From: Gammaproteobacteria bacterium
GTDB taxonomy: Bacteria > Pseudomonadota > Gammaproteobacteria > Steroidobacterales > Woeseiaceae
Direction of reading: 5' to 3'
Length of the DNA: 64,000 bases
Assembly: GCA_009937615.1 (NCBI GenBank)
Contig: JAACFB010000001.1
Span: forward strand, 1 to 64,000
Part shown: positions 45,106-53,974 of the stretch, in pieces
Layout of the letters: the number at the start of each line of letters is the position of its first letter
How positions within the stretch are numbered: position 1 is the stretch's first letter
The notes under the pieces: generated by a model
What the model was told of the DNA's origin: nothing
The model's input: the letters and a program-made list of their open reading frames with translations, nothing else
The model's database searches: none
Position numbers and translations under genes: made by a program

Positions 45106-46655
45106 TGCTTAACGCCTGTCGAGGGGGCAAAGTCCTCGGAAAAGTATTTTAGGACACTTCGCACCGGATAGGGAGTCATTCCGCCCATTGCACATAATGA
45201 GGCATCTTCCATCGTGTCGCATAGTTCGATGAGCAAATCGTAGTTGTCATCCCGGTCGATGCCAGCAACCATGCGGTCTATCACCTCGACGCCGCGCGTC
45301 GACCCGATCCGGCACGGCGTGCATTTGCCGCAGGACTCGATTGCGCAAAACTCCATGGCAAAGCGCGCCTGCTGCGCCATATCGGCCGTGTCGTCAAACA
45401 CAACGATGCCGCCGTGGCCGATCATGGCACCCATCTCGATAAATGCTTCATAGTCCAGCGGCACATCGAACTGCTCGGCCGGGATATAGGCGCCGAGCGG
45501 TCCGCCGACCTGGGCTGCCTTGATGGGCCGGCCGGTCGCGGTACCTCCGCCCCAGTCTTCGACCAGTTCGCGAAGCGTCAAGCCGAAAGCCTTCTCGACG
45601 AGGCCGCCACGCTTGATATTGCCGGCCAGCTGAAACGCGAGCGTGCCTTTCGATCGGTTGACCCCGTATGCCGCATACTGATCAGCACCCCGATTCACAA
45701 TATCGGGGACCGATGCCAGCGTCACGACGTTATTAACGACAGTCGGCTTCTCGAACAGCCCGGCTATGGCCGGCAGCGGCGGCTTGTAACGAACGATGCC
45801 CGGTTTGCCCTCGAGGCTCTCGAGCATTGCTGTTTCCTCGCCGCAGACGTAAGAGCCGGCGCCCAGGTGCAGTTCGATGTCGAAATCGAATCCACTGCCG
45901 CGGATATCGCTACCGAGCCAGCCCGCGTCGCGCGCGCTGTCGAGTGCCTTCGACAGGATCTTATGGGTCAATGGGTATTCAGATCGCAGGTAAATGTAGC
46001 CGCGGCTGGCGCCAACCGCGAAGCCCGCGATCGTCATGCCTTCCAGCAGCCCGAATGGATCGGATTCCATCAGAATACGGTCGGAAAAGGTGCCGCTGTC
46101 ACCTTCATCCGCGTTGCAGGTGATGTATTTCTGGTCCGCCTCGGTGTCGGCGACAGTCTGCCACTTGATTCCGGTCGGAAAGCCGGCGCCACCGCGGCCG
46201 CGCAGGCCCGAATCCCTGACTGCCTCGAGCACTGCGGCCGGCCCGTCCTCAAAGGCTTTTTCGAGCGCCGCGAACCCCCGGTGCGCCCTGTAGTCGTCGA
46301 TAGACAGAGGCTCGATCAGCCCGCAGCGCCGGAAAGTCCAGCGATCCTGGTTGACCAGGTACGGTATCTCGTCGGTGGGCCCGATCCGCTTTTCGTGTTC
46401 ACCGCCGGACAGCAGGCCTGCCGCAAACAGCCCGGGCACGTCCTTCGCCGCGACGTTTCCGTAAGCAATGCGCTTGCCGTTTACCTCGACCTCGACGAGT
46501 GGCTCGAGCCAGGTCGCGCCCCAGGAGCCATTGCGGATAAGCTGCACGCGGTCGCCGGATTCCTTTGCCTGGCGGGCGATCGCGACGGCAACGTCGTCAG
46601 CGCCGACGGAGACGGCCGCTGTCTCGCGCGGGACATAGATCCTGGTGGCCGTCAT
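45102..46655 (-). CDS. fdsB: NAD-dependent formate dehydrogenase, NuoF-like beta subunit
   Basis: A 517-residue NADH-binding flavoprotein. RGRGGAGFPTGIKWQ and CNADEGDSGTFSDRI form the FMN site, GAGSYVCGEETAMLESLEG the NADH site, and ESCGKCTPCRIGSTRG the [4Fe-4S] ligands. An N-terminal thioredoxin-like region of about 90 residues precedes the NuoF core, as in FdsB. It passes electrons from formate to NAD+. It overlaps fdsG and fdsA by 4 bp each. Confidence 0.95.
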   Translation of the reverse strand: MTATRIYVPRETAAVSVGADDVAVAIARQAKESGDRVQLIRNGSWGATWLEPLVEVEVNGKRIAYGNVAAKDVPGLFAAGLLSGGEHEKRIGPTDEIPYLVNQDRWTFRRCGLIEPLSIDDYRAHRGFAALEKAFEDGPAAVLEAVRDSGLRGRGGAGFPTGIKWQTVADTEADQKYITCNADEGDSGTFSDRILMESDPFGLLEGMTIAGFAVGASRGYIYLRSEYPLTHKILSKALDSARDAGWLGSDIRGSGFDFDIELHLGAGSYVCGEETAMLESLEGKPGIVRYKPPLPAIAGLFEKPTVVNNVVTLASVPDIVNRGADQYAAYGVNRSKGTLAFQLAGNIKRGGLVEKAFGLTLRELVEDWGGGTATGRPIKAAQVGGPLGAYIPAEQFDVPLDYEAFIEMGAMIGHGGIVVFDDTADMAQQARFAMEFCAIESCGKCTPCRIGSTRGVEVIDRMVAGIDRDDNYDLLIELCDTMEDASLCAMGGMTPYPVRSVLKYFSEDFAPSTGVKQ

Positions 46656-47125
46656 CGGAGGGGCTCCTGCAGGGTGGCGACAATCTCGTCGAATCGTTCG
46701 GTGCTGACCCGGCCATACGTTTTACCGTCGACCATGATCGCGGGCGAACAGGCGCAGTTGCCGAGACAATAGACCGGTTCGAGCGTGACATCGTCGCTGC
46801 GGCCATGCATTTCGACGCCCAGCGCTTTGGCTGCGTGGCTCGAAAGTTCCCGACTACCCATCGCCTGGCAGGCCTCGGCCTGACAGACTTTGACGATGTG
46901 CCTTCCCGGCGGCGAGGTGCGGAAATCGTGATAGTAGCTGACGACGCCATGCACTTCGGCACGCGACAAATTCAGTTCGGTGGCGAGCTGCCGTATCGCC
47001 GCCTCGGATATCCAGCCGAATCGCTGCATGAATGCGTGCAGTATCTGTACGAGCATCTCCGGGCGTGCATCAAACCCGGCTATGAGCTCGCTCGCGGTCT
47101 GTTTGTCATATGCGGTTGTTGTCAT
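46652..47125 (-). CDS. fdsG: NAD-dependent formate dehydrogenase, NuoE-like gamma subunit
   Basis: A 157-residue thioredoxin-fold [2Fe-2S] subunit. The four Cys ligands lie in VCQAEACQAMGS and YCLGNCACSPAIMVDG, the NuoE/FdsG pattern. The N-terminal helical part (PEMLVQILHAFMQRFGWIS) is also typical. It starts inside the fdhD stop (ATGA) and precedes fdsB. Confidence 0.94.
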   Translation of the reverse strand: MTTTAYDKQTASELIAGFDARPEMLVQILHAFMQRFGWISEAAIRQLATELNLSRAEVHGVVSYYHDFRTSPPGRHIVKVCQAEACQAMGSRELSSHAAKALGVEMHGRSDDVTLEPVYCLGNCACSPAIMVDGKTYGRVSTERFDEIVATLQEPLR

Positions 47126-47967
47126 TCGATAATCCGCTGTTCGCCTGCATAAATGTTAAAGGTCTTGCCGCGCAAAAATCCGATCAGGGTCATGTTGAAG
47201 TCTCTCGCAAGCTGCACGGCGAGACTCGAGGGGGCACTCACGGCTGCCAGCAGCGGTATGCCGGCGACCAGGGCTTTTTGCATGAGTTCGAAGCTGGCCC
47301 GACCCGAGACCATCAGGCCGAGATCGCTCGCTGGCAGGCTCCCGTTGAGCAGCAAGTAACCAACAACCTTGTCGACGGCATTATGGCGTCCCACGTCTTC
47401 CATTGTAACGATCAGGTCGCCTTTGGAATCGAAAGCGGCGGCTGCGTGCAAGCCGCCGGTTTCCTCGAAAGTGGGCTGTGCGGCGCGCAGCGCGGCAGGG
47501 ATCGACACCAGGGTTTCCCTGGTGAATCGCGGCCCGGCGTCATCCAGCTTTTCGGCCCCGGTCGCGCGCAAAGCATCCAGCGAGGTCTTGCCGCAGACAC
47601 CACAACTCGACGTCGTGTAGAAGTGCCGCTGCAGGCGGCCCAGGTCGACGTCGACCCCGGGTGCGAGCTCGACGCGGACAACATTGAAATTACCCGTGTC
47701 CGGGGCCGGGGAACCACATGGCTCGACCGAGGCAATGTCTCCGGCCCTGTGGATGACGGACTCGGTGTAGAGAAACCCCGCCGCGAGTTCGCGATCGTTG
47801 CCGGGCGTCCGCATTGTAATCGAAACGCTTCTCGATGCCCGGCCGCCAGGTGTCGTATAGCCGAGTCGTATTTCGAGCGGTTCCTCGACGGCCACGCGGT
47901 CTGAGCGAACGTGTCGGACGCCACCCTGATCCTTGCTGATGTCTATAGCGAAACTACTGCCGGCCAT
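47122..47967 (-). CDS. fdhD: Formate dehydrogenase sulfur-carrier/accessory protein
   Basis: A 281-residue FdhD protein, which moves sulfur from a cysteine desulfurase to the molybdenum cofactor of formate dehydrogenase. The functional CxxC is in TTSSCGVCGKTSLDAL, and TMEDVGRHNAVDKVVGY and SGRASFELMQKALVAGIP are family signatures. Here it is the first gene of the fds operon, upstream of fdsG, whereas in Cupriavidus and Rhodobacter types the equivalent (fdsC) follows fdsA. It is translationally coupled to fdsG. Confidence 0.95.
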   Translation of the reverse strand: MAGSSFAIDISKDQGGVRHVRSDRVAVEEPLEIRLGYTTPGGRASRSVSITMRTPGNDRELAAGFLYTESVIHRAGDIASVEPCGSPAPDTGNFNVVRVELAPGVDVDLGRLQRHFYTTSSCGVCGKTSLDALRATGAEKLDDAGPRFTRETLVSIPAALRAAQPTFEETGGLHAAAAFDSKGDLIVTMEDVGRHNAVDKVVGYLLLNGSLPASDLGLMVSGRASFELMQKALVAGIPLLAAVSAPSSLAVQLARDFNMTLIGFLRGKTFNIYAGEQRIIE

Positions 47968-48308
47968 GGTCGTTTTACCGTACGTTGCGAAGTGCGCCAG
48001 TATATCTCAATGACGTGCGCCAGCTTGCATGGTGAGTGACTGCCCGGGCCCCGCGATGGTGCGGCGGTTAACGGCCCGTTCTTCCCAATGGGATAATCTT
48101 ACCCGGCCGCGCTCCGCAAATTGACGCTGTAGGCCAGGCAGTCGACGCCGTTGCCGGACAGATCGAGCCTGTGGCCGTGCGTCTCTAAGAAGGTACCGTA
48201 TCCGCCGTCTATCGCCCTGTGGAGAAAATCTGAAGCGCTTCTCGGGCGTGCGCCGATACGGGCAGGGTGCCGGCTTTCAGTTGCTCGTTATGCTGCCGTT
48301 CAGCATTG

Positions 48309-48350
48309 TCGTTTAGAATTTATCGCTCTATCCGCGTAATCGTTTAGAAT
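48309..48350 (+). repeat. Direct repeat upstream of the HiPIP gene
   Basis: TCGTTTAGAAT occurs at 48309-48319 and again at 48340-48350, exactly 31 bp apart (about three helical turns). Each copy contains a -10-like TAGAAT. The repeat lies in the 434-bp gap 47968-48401 between the divergent fdhD and HiPIP genes; the rest of the gap shows no gene I can support. Tandem promoters or a two-site activator target are possible. Confidence 0.45.
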
Positions 48351-48401
48351 GCGCGTACCACGTTCCGAGACAGACACTGATAAAGATCTAAGGAGACTCC
48401 G

Positions 48402-48725
48402 TTGAGCAAGATTGCACGCCGCCAGTTTATCCAATTATCCGCCGTTGCCGCCGCCGGTTGCCTCGTACATCCGGGCCGGGAAGCGCAAGCTCAGGATCTG
48501 CCTCAGCTCGCCGAAGATGACCCCATGGCGCAGGCGATGAAGTACACGCATGACGCCAGTACCGTCGATCCGTCGACCCGCGCGAATCCGGCAGCCGATC
48601 AGAACTGCGCAAATTGTGCCCTGATACAAGGCAATGATGGCGATGAGTGGCGCCCCTGCCAGATATTTCCTGGCAAAGCCGTGGCCGCGGCCGGCTGGTG
48701 TTCCGTCTGGGCGCCGAAAAGCTGA
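48402..48725 (+). CDS. High-potential iron-sulfur protein, Tat-exported
   Basis: A 107-residue protein. The first about 30 residues are a twin-arginine signal (ARRQFIQLSAVAAAGCL, cleavage near AQA). The mature protein has the HiPIP cysteine pattern C-x2-C-x13-C-x13-C, from CANC to WCSVWAPK, binding one [4Fe-4S] cluster. HiPIPs are small periplasmic electron carriers feeding terminal oxidases or photosynthetic centres. Translation starts at TTG 48402 after a strong AAGGAGA site. It is divergent from the formate dehydrogenase operon. Confidence 0.93.
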   Translation: MSKIARRQFIQLSAVAAAGCLVHPGREAQAQDLPQLAEDDPMAQAMKYTHDASTVDPSTRANPAADQNCANCALIQGNDGDEWRPCQIFPGKAVAAAGWCSVWAPKS

Positions 48726-48777
48726 TCGGTTTCGAGAGCCCGATTGACGCCGGTGTTCGAGCCGGCGCCGTGGGTCG

Positions 48778-49641
48778 ATGACCGAAGCCAGGATCCGGCA
48801 TTTCTACGACGAGCCGACGGGGACGCTGTCCTATGTCGTAGACGATCAACGCAGTGACCGTGCGGCGGTCATTGACTGCGTGCTGGGCTATAACCTGTCC
48901 TCGGGCCGAACGGATCCGCGTCCCTCCGATGTCGTGATCGACTATGTGCGCGAGCATGGCTTGACGGTCGACTGGATACTCGAGACGCACGCGCATGCCG
49001 ATCACCTGAGTGGCGCGCAGTACATCAAATCGAAGCTCGGTGGCGAGGTCGCGATTGGAGAGGGAATTCGCGATGTCCAGGCTCATTTTGCGCCGATCTT
49101 CAACTGCGGGAAGGGTTTTGCAGCCGATGGGCGGCAGTTCGACCGGCTGTTTGCCGATGGCGAGGTGTTTCGCATCGGCGAACTTGATTGCGAGGTCATC
49201 GCAACGCCGGGCCACACCAATGACAGCATCAGCTATCGAATCGGCTCGGCCGTTTTCGTCGGGGACAGCCTGTTCATGCCGGATTTCGGCACCGCGCGCT
49301 GCGATTTCCCGGGTGGCGATGCCGGGCTTCTGTATGACTCGATACGGCGGCTGTTGTCACTGCCCGAGAACACGAGACTGTTCATGTGCCACGACTACAT
49401 GCCCGGTGGACGTGAGCTACGTTGGGAGTGCACGGTCGCCGAGCAGCGCAGGGACAACATCCATGCGAGTGATGGCGTCAGTAAGGACGCGTTCGAGGGC
49501 ATGCGCAGCGAACGCGATGCGACCCTGAATTTGCCAGCGTTGATTGTGCCGGCGATTCAGGTCAACATTCGCGCGGGTCACATGCCCGACGCCGATGACA
49601 ACGGCATCGTGTACCTTAAAACACCTGTCGACACGCTGTAA
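48778..49641 (+). CDS. Metallo-beta-lactamase-fold hydrolase, Blh/persulfide-dioxygenase-like
   Basis: A 287-residue MBL-fold protein with the metal motif ETHAHADHLSG (HxHxDH), the second His in TPGHTNDS, the bridging Asp in VGDSLFMPDFGTARCDFPGG, and the last His in MCHDYMPGGRE. These details match the Blh/ETHE1-like group, sulfur dioxygenases that oxidise glutathione persulfide. A GCCGG-rich hairpin without a T-run (48748-48767) lies just upstream. The sulfur role is inferred from family only; no sulfide regulator or rhodanese gene is adjacent. Confidence 0.85.
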   Translation: MTEARIRHFYDEPTGTLSYVVDDQRSDRAAVIDCVLGYNLSSGRTDPRPSDVVIDYVREHGLTVDWILETHAHADHLSGAQYIKSKLGGEVAIGEGIRDVQAHFAPIFNCGKGFAADGRQFDRLFADGEVFRIGELDCEVIATPGHTNDSISYRIGSAVFVGDSLFMPDFGTARCDFPGGDAGLLYDSIRRLLSLPENTRLFMCHDYMPGGRELRWECTVAEQRRDNIHASDGVSKDAFEGMRSERDATLNLPALIVPAIQVNIRAGHMPDADDNGIVYLKTPVDTL

Positions 49642-49654
49642 TACGGAGACCACC

Positions 49655-50836
49655 TTGTTTGAAACGCTGCAAGCGATGCCAGCGGACGCCATTCTCGGGC
49701 TGATCGCTGAGCACAAAGAAGATCCTCGCCCCGAGAAAATCGATCTGGGCGTTGGCGTGTATCGAAATGCCGCCGGCGAGACACCGGTGCTCGACGTCGT
49801 CAAAGAGGCGGAACGGCGACTGATCGATACCGAGGACAGCAAGGCGTACCTGGGTACTGCAGGCAATGCCGGGTTCAACGCCGCGATGCAGAAACTCACG
49901 TTCGCAGACGCGGGCAGCGAAGACAGGCTGCTGACCGTGCAAACTCCGGGCGGATCGGGCTCACTGCGAGTTGCGGCGGGGCTGATAATGCGCGCCACGG
50001 ATAACGCCACGGTGTGGGTCAGCGATCCGACCTGGAACAACCACGTACCGCTGCTGGGCGGTGCCGGCCTCGCGCTCAAGCCCTATCCCTATTACGACAC
50101 GACGCATCATGAGATCCGGGCCGAGGCGATGCTCGAGACGCTGCGCGCCTTACCGAGGGGTGATCTTGTCCTGCTTCACGCATGCTGCCACAACCCCTCG
50201 GGCCTGGATCCCACCGAGGATCAATGGCGGCAAATTACCGAGGTCGTCAAAGAACGGGAACTCGTGCCGTTCATCGATATGGCCTACCAGGGATTCGCTA
50301 CGGATCTCGATAGCGATGCGTTCGCGGTGCGGCACATGGCGGACAACGTTGCCGAGATGATTGTATCAACCTCCTGCTCAAAGAATTTCGGCCTATACCG
50401 GGAGCGGGTAGGGACCCTGTCGTTTTTGGCCAGAGATCACGGCACGCGTGCCATTCTCGCCAGCCAGGCCAGTTCGCTGGCGCGGACGATCTACTCGATG
50501 CCGCCCAATCACGGCGCTGCTGTCGTGAGTTCGATATTGTGCGATGAACCGCTCCGTGCACGATGGCACGAGGAGCTGGACACGATGCGCGATCGACTGC
50601 GCGACATGCGGCAAATGTTGCACAGCGCGCTGGCGGTCAAAGCTCCCGACCACGATTTTTCACACCTCGTGCGGGCGACCGGCATGTTCTGCTTCCTCGG
50701 TCTTACGGCCGGGCAGGTCGAGCGCCTGAAGAAAGACTCCGGCGTCTACATGGTTGATTCAAGCCGTATTAATGTGGCCGGCATCACACCCGGCAACGTC
50801 GACTACCTCGCCGATTCGATCGCGGCCGTTCTCTAG
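49655..50836 (+). CDS. Aspartate/aromatic amino acid aminotransferase (class I)
   Basis: A 393-residue PLP enzyme of the AspC/TyrB type. LFETLQAMPADAILGL matches the AspC N-terminus, which fixes the TTG start at 49655 (ribosome site CGGAGA). LGVGVYRNAAGETPVL, the PLP-contacting CCHNPSGLDPT, and the PLP lysine in STSCSKNFGLYRERVG are present, as is SRINVAGITPGNV with the substrate Arg expected near it. AspC and TyrB cannot be separated by eye. It converges with the DUF192 gene (24-bp gap). Confidence 0.93.
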   Translation: MFETLQAMPADAILGLIAEHKEDPRPEKIDLGVGVYRNAAGETPVLDVVKEAERRLIDTEDSKAYLGTAGNAGFNAAMQKLTFADAGSEDRLLTVQTPGGSGSLRVAAGLIMRATDNATVWVSDPTWNNHVPLLGGAGLALKPYPYYDTTHHEIRAEAMLETLRALPRGDLVLLHACCHNPSGLDPTEDQWRQITEVVKERELVPFIDMAYQGFATDLDSDAFAVRHMADNVAEMIVSTSCSKNFGLYRERVGTLSFLARDHGTRAILASQASSLARTIYSMPPNHGAAVVSSILCDEPLRARWHEELDTMRDRLRDMRQMLHSALAVKAPDHDFSHLVRATGMFCFLGLTAGQVERLKKDSGVYMVDSSRINVAGITPGNVDYLADSIAAVL

Positions 50837-50860
50837 CTTCGGCGGATCCGGTTACGCTCG

Positions 50861-51328
50861 CTACTCGTCAGCGTAAAGAATGTCTCCCCACAGCAGCCGG
50901 CTGTCGCCGTCGATGAACAATCGCTCGGCGGTGCCGGCGTTCAGTTCGAGCACGTACCGGACCGGCTCGATCGATGCGATCGACCGCAGTGACTGCGGCT
51001 CCGTGTTGCGGGCAATGGAGGAGATCCGGCCATCCGCCCGCGCAAACAGAATGTCGAGCGAGATATAGGTGTTTTTCATCCACATCGACGCGAAGTTTTC
51101 GCGCTCGTAGACAAACAGCATGCCGGTCGACGCTGGCAGTTGCCGAACGTGCATGAGCCCGCGCGCACGTTGATAATCATTCCGCGCCAGGTATATGTCG
51201 AAGCGGTAGCAAGCGTGCGCGCTTGCTTCGATGATCAGCACGTCGCGTTCGAAAGCCGCGTCGAGATCGGTATTCGCACTGACGATCGCCGGCAGCGCGA
51301 TCGCGGCCACGCAAAGCCAGCGGATCAT
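50861..51328 (-). CDS. Exported DUF192 protein
   Basis: A 155-residue protein. The start at 51328 gives a signal peptide (MIRWLCVAAIALPAIVSA). The mature part is a DUF192 domain with RARGLMHVRQLPASTGMLFVY and SMWMKNTYISLDILF, the conserved core, and VLELNAGTAERL. Its function is unknown across bacteria. It overlaps the upstream lipoprotein gene by 4 bp (ATGA). A longer frame to 51493 lies in the lipoprotein gene and is not used. Confidence 0.9.
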   Translation of the reverse strand: MIRWLCVAAIALPAIVSANTDLDAAFERDVLIIEASAHACYRFDIYLARNDYQRARGLMHVRQLPASTGMLFVYERENFASMWMKNTYISLDILFARADGRISSIARNTEPQSLRSIASIEPVRYVLELNAGTAERLFIDGDSRLLWGDILYADE

Positions 51329-51918
51329 GACGCACCCCAGTCGAGCAGACCCTGGAACCGCAGCTCGGCGATGGTAACGCTGGAGGCGCCGTTGACCTCG
51401 GCGAGTGGTGACAGGCAGTAAAGAGTGCCGCCGATCGCGTAGCGATCTCCGGAACCATTGATTGTTTCCAATAGCGTGACATCGGTCCAGCATGCGTCGA
51501 GAGCGGCCGTGCTGAAAAAACGTCCGCTGCCTTCCTCGATGAGAGTGACTTTGCTGGCGAGCTCACGGCCTTTCGTGCCGCGTTCGAGGTCGGGCAGAGC
51601 TATGATGATCGCGAGACGGCGTTCGCCATCCGTGCCCGCAAACCGCAGCCGGGCGCCTTCGCTGCCGGGCCTCGGCATTCCCTCGCATTCGAGTTCGGGC
51701 GACGCCCAGTCGAGCGTTACGTCGATCGCGCCGTAGAGGCTCGTTGACACGTAACCCCGCTTGCCGCAGGAGGACGGCAAGCTCACGGCTTCGACCCCCG
51801 ATGTGCCCGGGCGATCCTCCGGCTGGCAGGCGGCTGCGATTGCCAAAAGCATGAAAAAGCAGCCCGATGCGACAGCGATCGGCCGGATTTCGGCGCATTT
51901 TCTCCACATTCCTTGCAA
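51325..51918 (-). CDS. Predicted lipoprotein of unknown function
   Basis: A 197-residue protein. A hydrophobic stretch (about 15-30) ends in the lipobox AAAC, with Cys31 as the lipid site. The mature region is rich in short beta-type segments and contains Cys pairs (SSCGKRGY, LECEGM, DACWTD, LYCLSP) that may form disulfides. No domain is recognised. Coupled to the DUF192 gene, so both may be envelope proteins. The ATG at 51909 is an alternative start. Confidence 0.7.
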   Translation of the reverse strand: MQGMWRKCAEIRPIAVASGCFFMLLAIAAACQPEDRPGTSGVEAVSLPSSCGKRGYVSTSLYGAIDVTLDWASPELECEGMPRPGSEGARLRFAGTDGERRLAIIIALPDLERGTKGRELASKVTLIEEGSGRFFSTAALDACWTDVTLLETINGSGDRYAIGGTLYCLSPLAEVNGASSVTIAELRFQGLLDWGAS

Positions 51919-52057
51919 TGTATCGATCCGGCTGCTGTCGGAATTGGGAACATTATTACCGATGTGGCGCTCAAATGAGCAAAAAACGTAGCGACCGGTT
52001 GGACTGTCCGGGCATCCTCTCTAAAATGGCACGCCGATTTTTTAACCGGAGTATTGA

Positions 52058-53026
52058 ATGAGCGTCGTAGAAAAGTTCCAGGAGCTCGAGGCGCACGCCA
52101 GCAGCCTCATTATCGGTCAGTCTCACCTGATCAACAGGATGCTGATCGCGCTGCTCTGCGATGGTCATCTGCTTGTAGAAGGTGCGCCCGGTCTCGCGAA
52201 AACGCGCGCGATCAAGGTGCTCGCCGAGAGTATCGAGGGCGACTTTCATCGCCTGCAGTTCACACCCGATCTGCTGCCGGCGGATTTGACCGGCACCGAC
52301 ATCTACCGCCCACAGGAGGGCACATTCGAGTTCCGCAAAGGACCGCTGTTCCACAACCTGATTCTCGCCGATGAAATCAACCGGGCGCCGGCCAAAGTGC
52401 AGTCGGCACTGCTCGAAGCGATGGAGGAGCGACAGATTACGGTCGGTGACCGCAGCTATGCTCTTGACGACCTGTTCATGGTGATGGCCACGCAGAATCC
52501 GATCGAACAGGAGGGCACGTACCCGCTGCCGGAGGCGCAGCTGGATCGATTTCTGCTGCATGTCGAGGTCGGCTATCCGACAACCGAGGATGAGCGTCGT
52601 ATTCTCGTGCTGAATCGCGAGGAGGCGAAAGCCGGTGAGCGCGACCCATTCCAGCCACCCGAATTGCTGTCGGTCGAATCGATCATGCAGGCGCGCCAGG
52701 ACATCCTGCGGCTGCATCTTGCCGGCGAACTCGAGGAATACATCGTCAATATCGTTGTTGCGACGCGCAATCCGGGCCTCGTCGACGAGGCGCTTGCCGG
52801 CCAGATTCTCTATGGCGCCAGCCCGCGGGCGAGCATGGGCATAGACCGTGCCGCGCGGGCGCACGCATGGCTTGCCGGTCGGGACTATGTCGGTCCCGAG
52901 GACATACAGGCCGTCGCGTCGGACGTGCTGCGCCACCGGCTCGTGCTGAGTTTCGAGGCCGAGGCCGACGGTATCAGCGCCAACGCGATCATCGAGCATA
53001 TTCTGGATGGCGTCGGAGTGCCCTAG
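52058..53026 (+). CDS. MoxR-family AAA+ ATPase
   Basis: A 322-residue AAA+ protein of the MoxR group. Walker A is GAPGLAKT (42-49), Walker B LILADEINRAP, with the insertion-rich MoxR core FTPDLLPADLTGTDIY and sensor MATQNPIEQEGTYPLPEAQ. MoxR proteins act as chaperone-like partners of the vWA-domain proteins encoded next to them. First gene of a six-gene operon; its stop overlaps the DUF58 start (TAGTG). Confidence 0.95.
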   Translation: MSVVEKFQELEAHASSLIIGQSHLINRMLIALLCDGHLLVEGAPGLAKTRAIKVLAESIEGDFHRLQFTPDLLPADLTGTDIYRPQEGTFEFRKGPLFHNLILADEINRAPAKVQSALLEAMEERQITVGDRSYALDDLFMVMATQNPIEQEGTYPLPEAQLDRFLLHVEVGYPTTEDERRILVLNREEAKAGERDPFQPPELLSVESIMQARQDILRLHLAGELEEYIVNIVVATRNPGLVDEALAGQILYGASPRASMGIDRAARAHAWLAGRDYVGPEDIQAVASDVLRHRLVLSFEAEADGISANAIIEHILDGVGVP

Positions 53027-53973
53027 TGGGTCTGCTTGACCACATGCCCGAGGATGTGTCGCCGGTCAGTGTCAGCCAGGCCGGCCTGATCAGGCTGAAC
53101 GGCCCGGCACGGGCGATCGCGCTCGATGTCTTGCGCGTCAATTCCCTGCAGACGGGTGCCTACGTGTCGCATTTTCGCGGACGCGGTATGGAGTTCGATG
53201 AGTCCCGGCCCTATCAGCCGGGCGACGATCCGCGCAGTATCGACTGGCGCGTTACCGCGCGCAGCACGACGGCCTACACCAAGCTGTTTCGCGAAGAACG
53301 CGAACGCCCGGTCCTCGTCGTCGTGGACCTCCGTTCGAACATGCACTTCGCGACCAAGGGCTGTTACAAATCCGTCAACGCCAGCCGCGCCGCCGCATTG
53401 CTGTCATGGGCGGCACATCATCGCGGCGATCGGCTCGGCGGCCTGATTTTCGGCGACTCCACGCATCGTGAGCTGAAACCCAAACTCGGGCGGCAGGCGG
53501 CGCTCAGGTTCGTTCACGAACTGGTGGGTCATCCCGACTGGCAAAAGCATGCGAGCGAAGCGGTATCGAGTGATCAACAGCCGTTGACCCAGGCGATGGC
53601 CGCGCTGAGGCGCGTGGCTCGCCCGGGCAGCCTGGTCGTCATCCTCAGCGACTTCCTCGGGTTCTCGCTTGCAGCGCAGTCTTACCTGTCGAGCGTCGCG
53701 CGCCATAACGAGGTGCTGGCCGTATTCCTCAATGATCCGATCGAGCAAACGCTGCCGCCGCCGGGCCGTTACCGGCTCGTCGCGGACAACGACGAAATTG
53801 CGATCGACACCTTCGCCAAGCCGGCACGTCGAGAATACGAGTTGGCTTTCGAGTCGCGCCGCAATGAGCTCGGGGCGTTCTGCCAGCGCTATGGCGTGCA
53901 CCTGCTGCCGATGTCGACCGAGGACGACCCGGTAACGGCGCTGCAAACCGCACTTGGCAAACGGAGCCGCTGA
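53026..53973 (+). CDS. DUF58 protein (vWA-like)
   Basis: A 315-residue protein with the DUF58 signature FRGRGMEFDESRPYQPGDDPRSIDWRV split by short loops, then a vWA-like fold beginning RPVLVVVDLRSNMHF. The usual metal-site DxSxS is here D-L-R-S-N, so it is incomplete. GTG 53026 overlaps the moxR stop; ATG 53044 is an alternative. DUF58 proteins accompany MoxR in nearly all Bat-type operons. Confidence 0.92.
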   Translation: MGLLDHMPEDVSPVSVSQAGLIRLNGPARAIALDVLRVNSLQTGAYVSHFRGRGMEFDESRPYQPGDDPRSIDWRVTARSTTAYTKLFREERERPVLVVVDLRSNMHFATKGCYKSVNASRAAALLSWAAHHRGDRLGGLIFGDSTHRELKPKLGRQAALRFVHELVGHPDWQKHASEAVSSDQQPLTQAMAALRRVARPGSLVVILSDFLGFSLAAQSYLSSVARHNEVLAVFLNDPIEQTLPPPGRYRLVADNDEIAIDTFAKPARREYELAFESRRNELGAFCQRYGVHLLPMSTEDDPVTALQTALGKRSR

Positions 53974-53974
53974 C

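Noticed and set aside
45414-46772. A 452-codon open frame on the plus strand opposite fdsB and the start of fdsG
   Set aside because: It mirrors a strongly supported NuoF-like gene; the composition is that of a high-GC antisense shadow and no domain is visible.
48151-48339. A 62-codon frame in the fdhD-HiPIP gap
   Set aside because: No ribosome site, no protein-like pattern, and it overlaps the direct-repeat/promoter zone.
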